Shown here: in pieces, positions 10,724 through 22,900 of the stretch
Numbering within the stretch: position 1 is the first letter of the stretch
Layout: each line of letters opens with the position of its first letter
Assembly (NCBI GenBank): GCA_964019135.1
Contig: OZ025263.1
Span: forward strand, 18,267,123 to 18,331,122
Source: Arenicola marina
Lineage: Eukaryota > Annelida > Polychaeta > Arenicolidae
Length of the DNA: 64,000 nt
Direction: 5' to 3'
Made by a program: the position numbers and the translations under genes
Notes under the pieces: generated by a model
Told to the model about the DNA's origin: nothing
Databases searched by the model: none
Seen by the model: only the letters and a program-made list of their open reading frames with translations

Positions 10724-12160
10724 CAGACGGCTGGGTCAGGACTCGCCTCTTTTACTCTGTTACCCAAGCAGCCGCCAAGATGGCGATGGGGGCCTCGTAA
10801 CGTACCGCCAGAGGGGGTATTTGGCAGGGGACGCTATGCTAATGGTCTTCCTTACGCCGCGGTAACAATGGGCCAAACCCAACCCCCTAGAGGTGGCACA
10901 TGCCGTGACGTCTTGGCCTGCCCTGCCCCCCCCCCCCCACCCCGCCCCCGCCCCCGCACCGGCCCCATGCCCCTTCACCATCCTGCACGCTACCCACCCC
11001 CACCCCACCTTTACCCCACTAGCATCCCACCGCCGTCACCCTAACCATCACCCTCACCCTCACCCCCACCCTCACCCCCAACCCACCGCCCTCACCCTCA
11101 CTATCACCCCCACCCTCACTGCCATCCCACCGCCCTCACCCTCACCATCACCCCCACCCTCACTGCCATCCCAGCGCCCTCGGTGCGCCCCTAAAGCTCA
11201 CTCTCAGAGTGGCAACAAGTTTCCCTGCGTACCTTGGCGCTTCTCCCGCGCCAACCCCTAGGCGTATGCTGCGCCGTAATCCCCCTTCACCCACCCCCCC
11301 AACCCCCCATCACCCCCAATTCTATGTAAAACCCTAAACCACCACCCATAGTCCGCCCTCTCTCCCAGCAGCCCCTCCTCTGCCCTCCCTCCCACCAGGC
11401 CCGCCCTGCGGCCTCCCACACCGCCCTCTCATGCTCTGCCCCGGGATAAACCGCCGCGTGGGGCTCCAACATCGCAACTCCCCACCCCTCTATCCTCACC
11501 CCCACCCCACCCCACCCATAACCATCCCCCCAGATCCCCAAATGACCATTCCCAATTGTCGCCAAGCGCCAAGCGGGAATAGGTAATGCAAATTACTTAC
11601 TCTCAAACCCCCCGGTTTCCGGTCAGAGCGGGAGAAGCTGCCAGGGGGCGCACAGACGTGGGCCAGCAGGGGGCGCTAGGGGGCCGGGGCCGTGCCGCGG
11701 GCGAGTCGGTCCGCCGGTCGGTCCGCCGGTCGGTCCGCCGGGCGGTCGGCCTCTGACAATACCCCGGGGTTCCAAAACCAGGGGGTATTTAAACATGTAG
11801 AGAGGAGATAAGTAAGCGAATTGGGTCCTGCACCCTCACCCCCACCACCCCCACCAGCCCCCAACACCTGACCTCCATGCGCGCCCCAACTCTACCAACC
11901 AACAGCTGCATGTTGAAATAAGGGTCAGACTCCCCCCTCTCTACCTACCCCGACCAGCCCCCCCCCCACCATTCCGCCCCCCACCACTCCACCCCCGTCA
12001 CTCCTACCCGACCCTTGCTCCTACAATCATCTCAGCCGTGCATTTCCCTCCGGCGCTCGCGACCTTGACTGGGTGACCTTCAGCGCTATTCCTACCGCCA
12101 GGCCGGAGAGTGATCGATCAGAGAGGAACATGTAAAACAGACGATGAGGATTATCGACTG
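10724..12160. other. C-rich left flank of copy B, no gene seen
   Basis: Counterpart of 1-1439, with the same C-rich tracts, octamer (near 11586), inverted ATACCCC repeat and TATTTAA element. It differs mainly in homopolymer lengths and a few substitutions. Confidence 0.6.
11638..11676 (+). promoter_or_regulatory. Tandem pair of CTCF-like motifs (copy B)
   Basis: CTGCCAGGGGGCGC at 11638-11651 and CCAGCAGGGGGCGC at 11663-11676, same orientation and spacing as in copy A. The second keeps a full 14 of 14 match to the CTCF core consensus; the first has one more mismatch than in copy A (12 of 14). Confidence 0.6.
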
Positions 12161-14480
12161 TCCGCATCTCTACGCTATGAGTCTACCCTATGTTTCTACG
12201 CTATGTGTCTACCCTATGTCTCTACGCTATGTGTCTACTTATGTCTCTACGCTGTGTCTACCCTGTCTCTACGCTATGTGTCTACCCTATGTTTCTACGC
12301 TATGTGCCTACCCTATGTCTCTACGCTATGTGTCTACCCTGTCTCTACGCTATGTGTCTACCCTATGTTTCTACGCTATGTGCCTACCCTATGTCTTTAC
12401 GCTATGTGTCTACCCTGTCTCTACGCTATGTGTCTACCCCGTCTCTACGCTATGTGTCTACCCTTTCTCTACGCTAAGTGTCTACCCTATGTCTCTACGC
12501 TATGTGTTTACCCTATGTCTCTACGCTATGTGTCTACCCTATGTCTCTACGCTATGTGTCTACCCTGTGTCTCTACGCTGTGTCTACCCAGTGTCTCTAC
12601 GCTATGTGTCTACCCTGTGTCTACGCTGTGTCTACCTGTGTCTCTACGCTGTGTCTACCCAGTGTCTCTACGCTATGTGTCTACGATATGTCTCTACTCT
12701 ATGTGTCTACCCCGTGTCTACGTTATATGTCTACGCTATGTCTCTACGCTGTTTCCCTTATGTCTCTACGCTATGTGTCTACCTATGTCTCTACGCTATG
12801 TGTCTACCCTATGTCTCTACGCTATGTGTCTACCCTGTGTCTCTACGATGTGTCTACCCAGTGTCTCTACGCTATGTGTCTATCCTGTGTCTACGCTGTG
12901 TCTACCCTGTGTCTCTACGCTGTGTCTACCCAGTGTCTCTACGCTATGTGTCTACGATATGTCTCTACTCTATGTGTCTACCCCGTGTCTACGTTATATG
13001 TCTACGCTATGTCTCTACGCTGTTTCCCTTATGTCTCCACGCTATGTGTCTACCTATGTCTCTACGCTATGTGTCTACCTATCTCTCTACGCTATGTGTC
13101 TACCCTGTGTCTCTACGCTATGCGTCTACCTATGTCTCTACGCTATGTGTCTACCTATGTCTCTACGCTATGTGTCTACCTATCTCTCTACGCTATGTGT
13201 CTACCTATCTCTCTACGCTATGTGTCTACCCATCTCTCTACGCTATGTGTCTACCTATCTCTCTACGCTATGTGTCTACCTATCTCTCTACGCTATGTGT
13301 CTACCTTGTGTCTCTACGCTATGTGTCTACCTATGTCTCTACGCTATGTGTCTACCTATCTCTCTACGCTATGTGTCTACCTATCTCTCTACGCTATGTG
13401 TCTACCTATCTCTCTACGCTATGTGTCTACCTTGTGTCTCTACGCTATGTGTCTACCTATGTCTCTACGCTATGTGTCTACCTATCACTCTACGCTATGT
13501 GTCTACCTATCTCTCTACGCTATGTGTCTACCTATCTCTCTACGCTATGTGTCTACCTATCTCTCTACGCTATGTGTCTACCTATGTCTCTACGCTATGT
13601 GTCTACCTATCTCTCTACGCTATGTGTCTACCTTGTGTCTCTACGCTATGTGTCTACCCTATGTCTCTACGCTGTGTCTACCCTGTGTCTCTACGATGTG
13701 TCTACCCAGTGTCTCTACGCTATGTGTCTATCCTGTGTCTACGCTGTGTCTACTCTGTGTCTCTACGCTGTGTCTACCCAGTGTCTCTACGCTATGTGTC
13801 TACGATATGTCTCTACTCTATGTGTCTACCCCGTGTCTACGTTATATGTCTACGCTATGTCTCTACGCTGTTTCCCTTATGTCTCTACGCTATGTGTCTA
13901 CCTATGTCTCTACGCTATGTGTCTACCTATCTCTCTACGCTATGTGTCTACCCTGTGTCTCTACGCTATGTGTCTACCTATGTCTCTACGCTATGTGTCC
14001 TACCTATGTCTCTACGCTATGTGTCTACCTATCTCTCTACGCTATGTGTCTACCTATCTCTCTACGCTATGTGTCTACCTATCTCTCTACGCTATGTGTC
14101 TACCTTGTGTCTCTACGCTATGTGTCTACCTATGTCTCTACGCTATGTGTCTACCTATCTCTCAACGCTATGTGTCTACCTATCTCTCTACGCTATGTGT
14201 CTACCTATCTCTCTACGCTATGTGTCTACCTTGTGTCTCTACGCTATGTGTCTACCTATCTCTCTACGCTATGTGTCTACCTATCTCTCTACGCTATGTG
14301 TCTACCTATGTCTCTACGCTATGTGTCTACCTATCTCTCTACGCTATGTGTCTACCTATCTCTCTACGCTATGTGTCTACCTATGTCTCTACGCTATGTG
14401 TCTACCTATGTCTCTACGCTATGTGTCTACCTATCTCTCTACGCTATGTGTCTACCTTGTGTCTCTACGCTATGTGTCTA
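12161..14480 (+). repeat. 26-bp satellite, copy B (long array)
   Basis: About 90 units of 24-26 bp built from the 13-mers TCTCTACGCTATG and TGTCTACCCTATG. Units ending in CCTATG, CCTATC and CCTGTG are mixed in blocks; a block with CGATATG and TTATATG variants recurs near 12680, 12950 and 13800, about 275 and 850 bp apart. All three plus-strand frames stay open for more than 2 kb because no unit variant creates a stop. Confidence 0.97.
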
Positions 14481-14690
14481 CCCTATATATTTACCTATAT
14501 GTATGCCTTATATCTCTACCTATATATCTGCCCTATATTTCTATCCTTTATTTCTACCTATATCCTACTATATCTATATTCTACCCTATATATCTACTTA
14601 TCTATATATTTATATATATATTTCTACCGCATATATTGACCCAATATCTCTATCCAGTATCTCTAGTCTAGTCTGCCTTTTATGTCTGTC
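14481..14690 (+). repeat. Decayed AT-rich edge of the 26-bp satellite (copy B)
   Basis: Degenerate CTACCTATAT words, nearly identical to 2166-2350. The edge was therefore already decayed when the two copies separated, whether by duplication or as haplotypes. Confidence 0.7.
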
Positions 14691-16919
14691 TTAAATCTCC
14701 ACCTACATCTGTACGCCTAACTGTATGCCCTGTGTGTCTACCCCTACCCTATATATATCCAACTATACATCTGCTATTTACATATCTATTGTAATCCTCT
14801 ACATATATCTCAAATATATCTCATCATATATCTTCACCCCAGGTTTCCACTGAATATTTCTATTGTGTGTTTATTTTAAATGACCCATTTTGTATCTTTT
14901 TAGCATATATATATATCTACGTAACCATGTAACCTATATATCTACCGCTTCCCTACCATATCTGGCGCAGATTAATAAATATTCGCTCATATATCTGCAG
15001 CAGATCTATAATCTTCCAACATATTTGCCGCAGGTTTCTCTCACATATCTGGCGTAGGTTTGTTGCAAACTATAATTGCCGCCCATGTGTACAACAGTTG
15101 TACCAATCATTGCACATGCTGTACCGCGGTGAGAAATAATTCCGGTATATGCGTAGCTCGTGCACAAAATCACCATTTATAAGGCACTTTCAAGTCACCG
15201 CCATACTTTCAGTGAACAACGGCACCAGTAGAAGATGTCTAGACCTACAATGCGTGACGTCACTCTCCACCCTCGGTGGCCACTACATTCGGAGCCGGAA
15301 ACCTAAGTGTTCTCTCCGTGTATCCATCTAAGAGAGAACATTTCTCTCTATACCAAAAAAGGATAAAGAACTGCTCCTCATGTTTTTCGTATATTCCAGT
15401 GATTCCCACGCCAGGAGATCTCAAACAGCTGGCCTCTTTCCCTATACACGTTGCATAACTGTCGGTGTCTAATTTGTTCCCCCTCCCCCTCTCCCTCTCA
15501 GCGTATTACAACGACAATTACATCGTCTAACATATGTTACATACGCAAGGATTACAAAAAAAAAAAGATTACAAAAACAGCATGTCTTCGACTATAACTG
15601 TTGTATGTTACGTTCCCCCGTGGTACTTAGACATAAGAGCAACGCTGCCTCTGACGCCCCCTCCCCTTCCAACCCTCACTACCCCACCCCACACTATCTT
15701 CAACCCCACACCACCTCACCTCACTCCACTCCCACCCCCCATACTACTCCCCTCCCTCCTCATGGACATATATCCCATCGGACTATTTCCACAGGGTCGT
15801 TCCCCGCGGACTACAGCCAGTCCCCCCCTCCCACCCCCGACCCCCACACCATCCTGCTTCCCTGCAGCCCCCGTCTGCCTCCAACCTTCCCGCTTCCTCC
15901 ACCCCCATCCTCACCCTTCCAACCCCCACCCCTCCACTCTCCCACCCCCTCCTCGACAGCTGCCTCCTGGAACTATTACACCCCAGACCATCTAGTAAGC
16001 ATTGATCGGTGAAATGAGATTGTGAGCTTGCAGACCCCTTGCCGATGATAGGCCCGGAGTAGCAGACATGTGCTGCCCCAAGCGGCGATAGTCAGCAACT
16101 GCATTTCGGAGATATAGCCTCGATCTCTGGAAGAAAGACGAGAGACGGGGAATGACCGGGGGGGGGGGGGCATGTGGAAGCGGTCAGGGGGGCTATGATA
16201 AAGGTATTAATGGTTTCATTTTATTTAGGAGGGGTATGGTTGGAGGGGGAGGGGCGGGGGCGGGGGGGGGGGGTGGGGAGATGGGTGTGGTAATCATAAA
16301 GGTCTGGAGGGTTTCATATTATTGAGTGGAGGGAGGGAGGAAGGGGGGGGGGTATGACCCAAAAGGTCTGGGGTTTCTTTTTATTTGCAAGCGGGTGTAT
16401 GGAACTCTAGCGAACATTTCCCGGTATGGTTCCCCCCACATCCCTAGCCCCTGGCGCCCGAACCGGCTACGCGTACGATCTATCTCCATATCCCATTGCC
16501 CCCCCCCCTCCCCAACTCCCACCCACCACCAGCCACCATCATCCACCATCATCCACCACCATCCAACACCAGCCACCACCAGCCACCACCGTCCACCAGC
16601 ACCACCACCCCAGCCGGCGTATGGGTCCCGGCGGTCTGGGGAAACGGGTGGAGATGGGGTGGGGGACAATGGGTTTCTAATGGCCGGCATATGGTGCAGG
16701 CTACTTTAGTCCTATACGTGGGCACATAGAGGCAGAACATAGTCCGTATATTTACAGTTACAGACGGGCTTACTCTGGGACATAAAGAATTTGTCGGCGG
16801 TCGATGGGAATTATCCACAATGGGTTGTTCCTTTACGAATGGTAACGGCTTTGTTCAATATCTTACCTCCATATGCATATTATGTACCTCCATATTAGCT
16901 TAAGCTGGTGTCCCCATCA
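14691..16919. other. Copy B interior, no gene seen
   Basis: Counterpart of 2351-4655. It contains the same degenerate ATATCTGGCGCAG words near 14960-15060, the CRE TGACGTCA at about 15255-15262, C-rich DNA at 15650-15960 and G-rich DNA at 16155-16350. No protein domain was recognised on either strand. Confidence 0.6.
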
Positions 16920-19900
16920 ATGTCAATGTCTTTATTGGTAGCCAATGTCTTTATTGGTAGCCAATGTCTTTATTGGTAGCCAATGTCTTTATTGGTAGCC
17001 AATGTCTTTATTGGTAGCTAATGTCTTTATTGGTATCCAATGGCCTTATTGGTAGCCAATGTCCTCATTGGTAGCCAATGTCCTTATTGGTAGCCAATGT
17101 CCTTATTGGTAGCCAATATCCTTATTGGTAGTCAATATCCTTATTGGTAGTCAATGTCTTTATTGGCAGGCAATGTCTCTATTGGTGGTCAATGTCTGTG
17201 TTGGTAGGCAATGTCTTCATTGGTAGGCAATGTCTTTATTGGTAGCCAATGTTCTTATTGGTAGTCAATGTCTTTATTGGCAGGCAATGTCTTTATTGGT
17301 AGTCAATGTCTTTATTGGCAGGCAATGTCTCCATTGGTAGTCAATGTCTGTGTTGGTAAGCAATGTCCTTATTGATTGCCAATGCCCTTATTGGTAGCTA
17401 ATGACCTTATTGGTAGTCAATGTCTTTATTCTTAGCCAATGTCTTTATTGGTAGTCAATCTATGTGTTGGTAGCCAATGTCCTTATTGGTAGTCAATGTC
17501 CTTATTGGTAGCCAATGTCCTTATTGGTAGTCAATGTCCTTATTGGTAGTCAATGTCCTTATTGGTAGCCAATGTCTTTATTGGTAGCCAATGTCTTTAT
17601 GGGCAGGCAATGTCTTTATTGGTAGCCAATGTCTTTATTGGCAGCCAATGTCTTTATTGGTAGCCAATGTCCTTATTGGTAGCCAATGTCTTTATTGGTA
17701 GCCAATGTCCTTATTGGTAGTCAATGTCCTTATTGGTAGCCAATGTCTTTATTGGTAGCCAATGTCTTTGTTGGTAGCCAATGTCTTTATTGGTAGCCAA
17801 TGTCCTTATTGGTAGCCAATGTCATTCTTGGTAGCCAATGTCTTTATTGGTAGCCAATGTCTTTATGGGTAGGCAATGTCTTTATTGATAGCCAATGTCT
17901 TTATTAGTAGCCAATGTCCTTATTGGTAGCCAATGTTTTTATTGGTAGCCAATGTCCCTATTGGCAGCCAATGTCCTTATTGGTAGTGAATGTCCTTATT
18001 GGTAGCCAATGTCTTTATTGGTAGCCAATGTCCTTATTGGTAGTCAATGTCCTTATTGGTAGTCAATGTCCTTATTGGTAGCCAATGTCTTTATTGGTAG
18101 CCAATGTCTTTGTTGGTAGCCAATGTTTTTATTGGTAGCCAATGTCCTTATTGGTAGTCAATGTCCTTATTGGTAGTCAATGTCCTTATTGGTAGCCAAT
18201 GTCTTTATTGGTGACCAATGTCTTTATTGCTAGCCAATGTCTTTGTTGGTAGCCAATGTCTTTATTGGTAGCCAATGTCCTTATTGGCAGCCAATGTCAT
18301 TATTGGTAGCCAATGTCTTTGTTGGTAGCCAATGTCTTTATTGGGAGCCAATGTCAGTAATTGGTAGTCAATGTCTTTATTGGTAGCCAATGTCCTTATT
18401 GGTAGCCAATGTCATTATTGGTAGCCAATGTCTTTATTGGTAGCCAATGTCTTTGTTGGTAGCCAATGTCTTTATTGGCAGCCAATGTCTTTATTGGTGA
18501 CCAATGTCCTTATTGGTAGCCAATGTCTTTATTGGTGACCAATGTCTTTATTGGTAGCCAATGTCTTTGTTGGTAGCCAATGTCTTTGTTGGCAGCCAAT
18601 GTCTTTATTGGTGACCAATGTCTTTATTGGTAGCCAATGTCTTTGTTGGTAGCCAATGTCTTTATTGGTAGGCAATGTCTTTATGGGCAGGCAATGTCTT
18701 TGTTGGTAGCCAATGTCATTATTGGTAGGCAATGTCTTTATTAGTAGCCAATGTCTTTATTGGTAGGCAATGTCTTTATTGGTAGCCAATGTCTTTGTTG
18801 GTAGCCAATGTCTTTATTGGTAGGCAATGTCCTTATTGGTAGCCAATGTCATTATTGGTAGCCAATGTCCTTATTGGTAGCCAATGTCTTTATTGGTAGC
18901 CAATGTCTTTATTGGTAGCCAATGTCCTTATTGGTAGCCAATGTCTTTATTGGTAGCCAATGTCTTTATTGGTAGCCGATGTCTTTATTGGTAGCCAATG
19001 TCTTTATTGGTAGCCAATGTCCTTATTGGTAGCCAATGTCTCTATTGGTAGCCAATGTCCTTATTGGTAGCCAATGTCTCTATTGGTAGCCAATGTCTCT
19101 CTTTGGAAGCCAATGTCTTTATTGGTAGCCAATGTTTTTATTGGTAGTCAATGTCTTTATTGGTAGCCAATGTCTCTCTTTGGTAGCCAATGTCCGTATT
19201 GGTAGCCAATGTCTTTATTGGTAGCCAATGTCCTTATTGGTAGCCAATGTCTTTATTGGTAGCCAATGTCTTTATTAGTAGCCAATGTCTTTATGGGCAG
19301 GCAATGTCTTTATTGATAGCCAATGTCTTTATTGGTAGCCAATGTCCTTATTGGTAGCCAATGTCTTTATTGGTAGCCAATGTCCTTATTGGTAATCAAT
19401 GTCCTTATTGGTAGTCAATGTCCTTATTGGTAGCCAATGTCTTTATTGGTAGCCAATGTCCTTATTGGTAGTCAATGTCCTTTATGGTAGTCAATGTCCT
19501 TATTGGTAGCCAATGTCCTTATTGGTAGCCAATGTCTTTATTGGTAGCCAATGTCCTTATTGGTAATCAATGTCCTTATTGGTAGTCAATGTCCTTATTG
19601 GTAGCCAATGTCTTTATTGGTAGCCAATGTCCTTATTGGTAGTCAATGTCCTTATTGGTAGTCAATGTCCTTATTGGTAGCCAATGTCCTTATTGGTAGC
19701 CAATGTCTTTATTGGTAGCCAATGTCCTTATTGGTAGTCAATGTCCTTATTGGTAGTCAATGTCCTTATTGGTAGCCAATGTCTTTATTGGTAGCCAATG
19801 TCTTTGTTGGTAGCCAATGTCTTTATTGGTAGCCAATGTCCTTATTGGTAGCCAATGTCATTCTTGGTAGCCAATGTCTTTATTGGTAGCCAATGTCTTT

Positions 19901-22900
19901 ATGGGCAGGCAATGTCTTTATTGATAGCCAATGTCTTTATTGGTAGCCAATGTCCTTATTGGTAGCCAATGTTTTTATTGGTAGCCAATGTCCCTATTGG
20001 CAGCCAATGTCCTTATTGGTAGTCAATGTCCTTATTGGTAGCCAATGTCTTTATTGGTAGCCAATGTCCTTATTGGTAGTCAATGTCCTTATTGGTAGTC
20101 AATGTCCTTATTGGTAGCCAATGTCTTTATTGGTAGCCAATGTCTTTGTTGGTAGCCAATGTTTTTATTGGTAGCCAATGTCCTTATTGGTAGTCAATGT
20201 CCTTATTGGTAGTCAATGTCCTTATTGGTAGCCAATGTCTTTATTGGTAGCCAATGTCTTTGTTGGTAGCCAATGTCTTTATTGGTAGCCAATGATCTTA
20301 TTGGCAGCCAATGTCATTATTGGTAGCCAATGTCTTTGTTGGTAGCCAATGTCTTTGTTGGTAGCCAATGTCCTTATTGGTAGCCAATGTCATTATTGGT
20401 AGCCAATGTCATTATTGGTAGCCAATGTCTTTATTGGTAGCCAATGTCTTTGTTGGTAGCCAATGTCTTTATTGGTAGCCAATGTCTTTATTGGTGACCA
20501 ATGTCCTTATTGGTAGCCAATGTCTTTATTGGTAACCAATGTCCTTATTGGTAGCCAATGTCTTTGTTGGTAGCCAATGTCTTTATTGGTAGGCAATGTC
20601 CTTATTGGTAGCCAATGTCATTATTGGTAGCCAATGTCCTTATTGGTAGCCAATGTCTTTATTGGTAGCCAATGTCTTTATTGGTAGCCAATGTCTTTAT
20701 TGGTAGCCAATGTCTCTCTTTGGTAGCCAATGTCCGTATTGGTAGTCAATGTCTTTGTTGGTAGCCAATGTCTTTATTGGTAGCCAATGTCTCTCTTTGG
20801 TAGCCAATGTCCGTATTGGTAGGCAATGTCCTTATTGGTAGCCAATGTCATTATTGGTAGCCAATGTCCTTATTGGTAGCCAATGTCTTTATTGGTAGCC
20901 AATGTCCTTATTGGTAGCCAATGTCTTTGTTGGTAGCCAATGTCTTTATTGGTAGGCAATGTCCTTATTGGTAGCCAATGTCTTTATTGGTAGCCAATGT
21001 CATTATTGGTAGCCAATGTCTTTATTGGTAGTCAATGTCCTTATTGGTAGCCGATGTCTTTATTGGTAGCCAATGTCTTTATTGGTAGCCAATGTCCTTA
21101 TTGGTAGCCAATGTCTCTATTGGTAGCCAATGTCCTTATTGGTAGCCAATGTCTCTATTGGTAGCCAATGTCTCTCTTTGGAAGCCAATGTCTTTATTGA
21201 TAGCCAATGTTTTTATTGGTAGTCAATGTTTTTATTGGTAGCCAATGTCTCTCTTTGGTAGCCAATGTCCGTATTGGTAGCCAATGTCTTTATTGGTAGC
21301 CAATGTCCTTATTGGTAGCCAATGTCTTTATTGGTAGCCAATGTCTTTATTGGTAGCCAATGTCTTTATTAGTAGCCAATGTCTTTATGGGCAGGCAATG
21401 TCTTTATTGATAGCCAATGTCTTTATTGGTAGCCAATGTCCTTATTGGTAGCCAATGTCTTTATTGGTAGCCAATGTCCTTATTGGTAATCAATGTCCTT
21501 ATTGGTAGTCAATGTCCTTATTGGTAGCCAATGTCTTTATTGGTAGCCAATGTTTTTATTGGTAGTCAATGTCCTTTATGGTAGTCAATGTCCTTATTGG
21601 TAGCCAATGTCCTTATTGGTAGCCAATGTCTTTATTGGTAGCCAATGTCCTTATTGGTAATCAATGTCCTTATTGGTAGTCAATGTCCTTATTGGTAGCC
21701 AATGTCTTTATTGGTAGCCAATGTCCTTATTGGTAGTCAATGTCCTTATTGGTAGTCAATGTCCTTATTGGTAGCCAATGTCCTTATTGGTAGCCAATGT
21801 CTTTATTGGTAGCCAATGTCCTTATTGGTAGTCAATGTCCTTATTGGTAGTCAATGTCCTTATTGGTAGCCAATGTCTTTATTGGTAGCCAATGTCTTTG
21901 TTGGTAGCCAATGTCTTTATTGGTAGCCAATGTCCTTATTGGTAGCCAATGTCATTCTTGGTAGCCAATGTCTTTATTGGTAGCCAATGTCTTTATGGGC
22001 AGGCAATGTCTTTATTGATAGCCAATGTCTTTATTGGTAGCCAATGTCCTTATTGGTAGCCAATGTTTTTATTGGTAGCCAATGTCCCTATTGGCAGCCA
22101 ATGTCCTTATTGGTAGTCAATGTCCTTATTGGTAGCCAATGTCTTTATTGGTAGCCAATGTCCTTATTGGTAGTCAATGTCCTTATTGGTAGTCAATGTC
22201 CTTATTGGTAGCCAATGTCTTTATTGGTAGCCAATGTCTTTGTTGGTAGCCAATGTTTTTATTGGTAGCCAATGTCCTTATTGGTAGTCAATGTCCTTAT
22301 TGGTAGTCAATGTCCTTATTGGTAGCCAATGTCTTTATTGGTAGCCAATGTCTTTGTTGGTAGCCAATGTCTTTATTGGTAGCCAATGATCTTATTGGCA
22401 GCCAATGTCATTATTGGTAGCCAATGTCTTTGTTGGTAGCCAATGTCTTTGTTGGTAGCCAATGTCCTTATTGGTAGCCAATGTCATTATTGGTAGCCAA
22501 TGTCATTATTGGTAGCCAATGTCTTTATTGGTAGCCAATGTCTTTGTTGGTAGCCAATGTCTTTATTGGTAGCCAATGTCTTTATTGGTGACCAATGTCC
22601 TTATTGGTAGCCAATGTCTTTATTGGTAACCAATGTCCTTATTGGTAGCCAATGTCTTTGTTGGTAGCCAATGTCTTTATTGGTAGGCAATGTCCTTATT
22701 GGTAGCCAATGTCATTATTGGTAGCCAATGTCCTTATTGGTAGCCAATGTCTTTATTGGTAGCCAATGTCTTTATTGGTAGCCAATGTCTTTATTGGTAG
22801 CCAATGTCTCTCTTTGGTAGCCAATGTCCGTATTGGTAGTCAATGTCTTTGTTGGTAGCCAATGTCTTTATTGGTAGCCAATGTCTCTCTTTGGTAGCCA

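Larger units (their letters stand above)
10724..18380. repeat. Large duplicated block, copy B (complete on its left side)
   Basis: The same order of elements as 1-6038. The first 20 bases at 10724 match position 1. The right limit is only approximate: copy A is cut at the gap, and its last bases correspond to about 18380 inside the 19-bp satellite. Copy B has cleaner repeat units and a longer 26-bp array. Confidence 0.9.

Noticed and set aside
12110..14694. Three overlapping plus-strand frames of about 740-850 codons
   Set aside because: All are translations of the 26-bp satellite in successive frames; there is no domain, and the same text appears in every frame.
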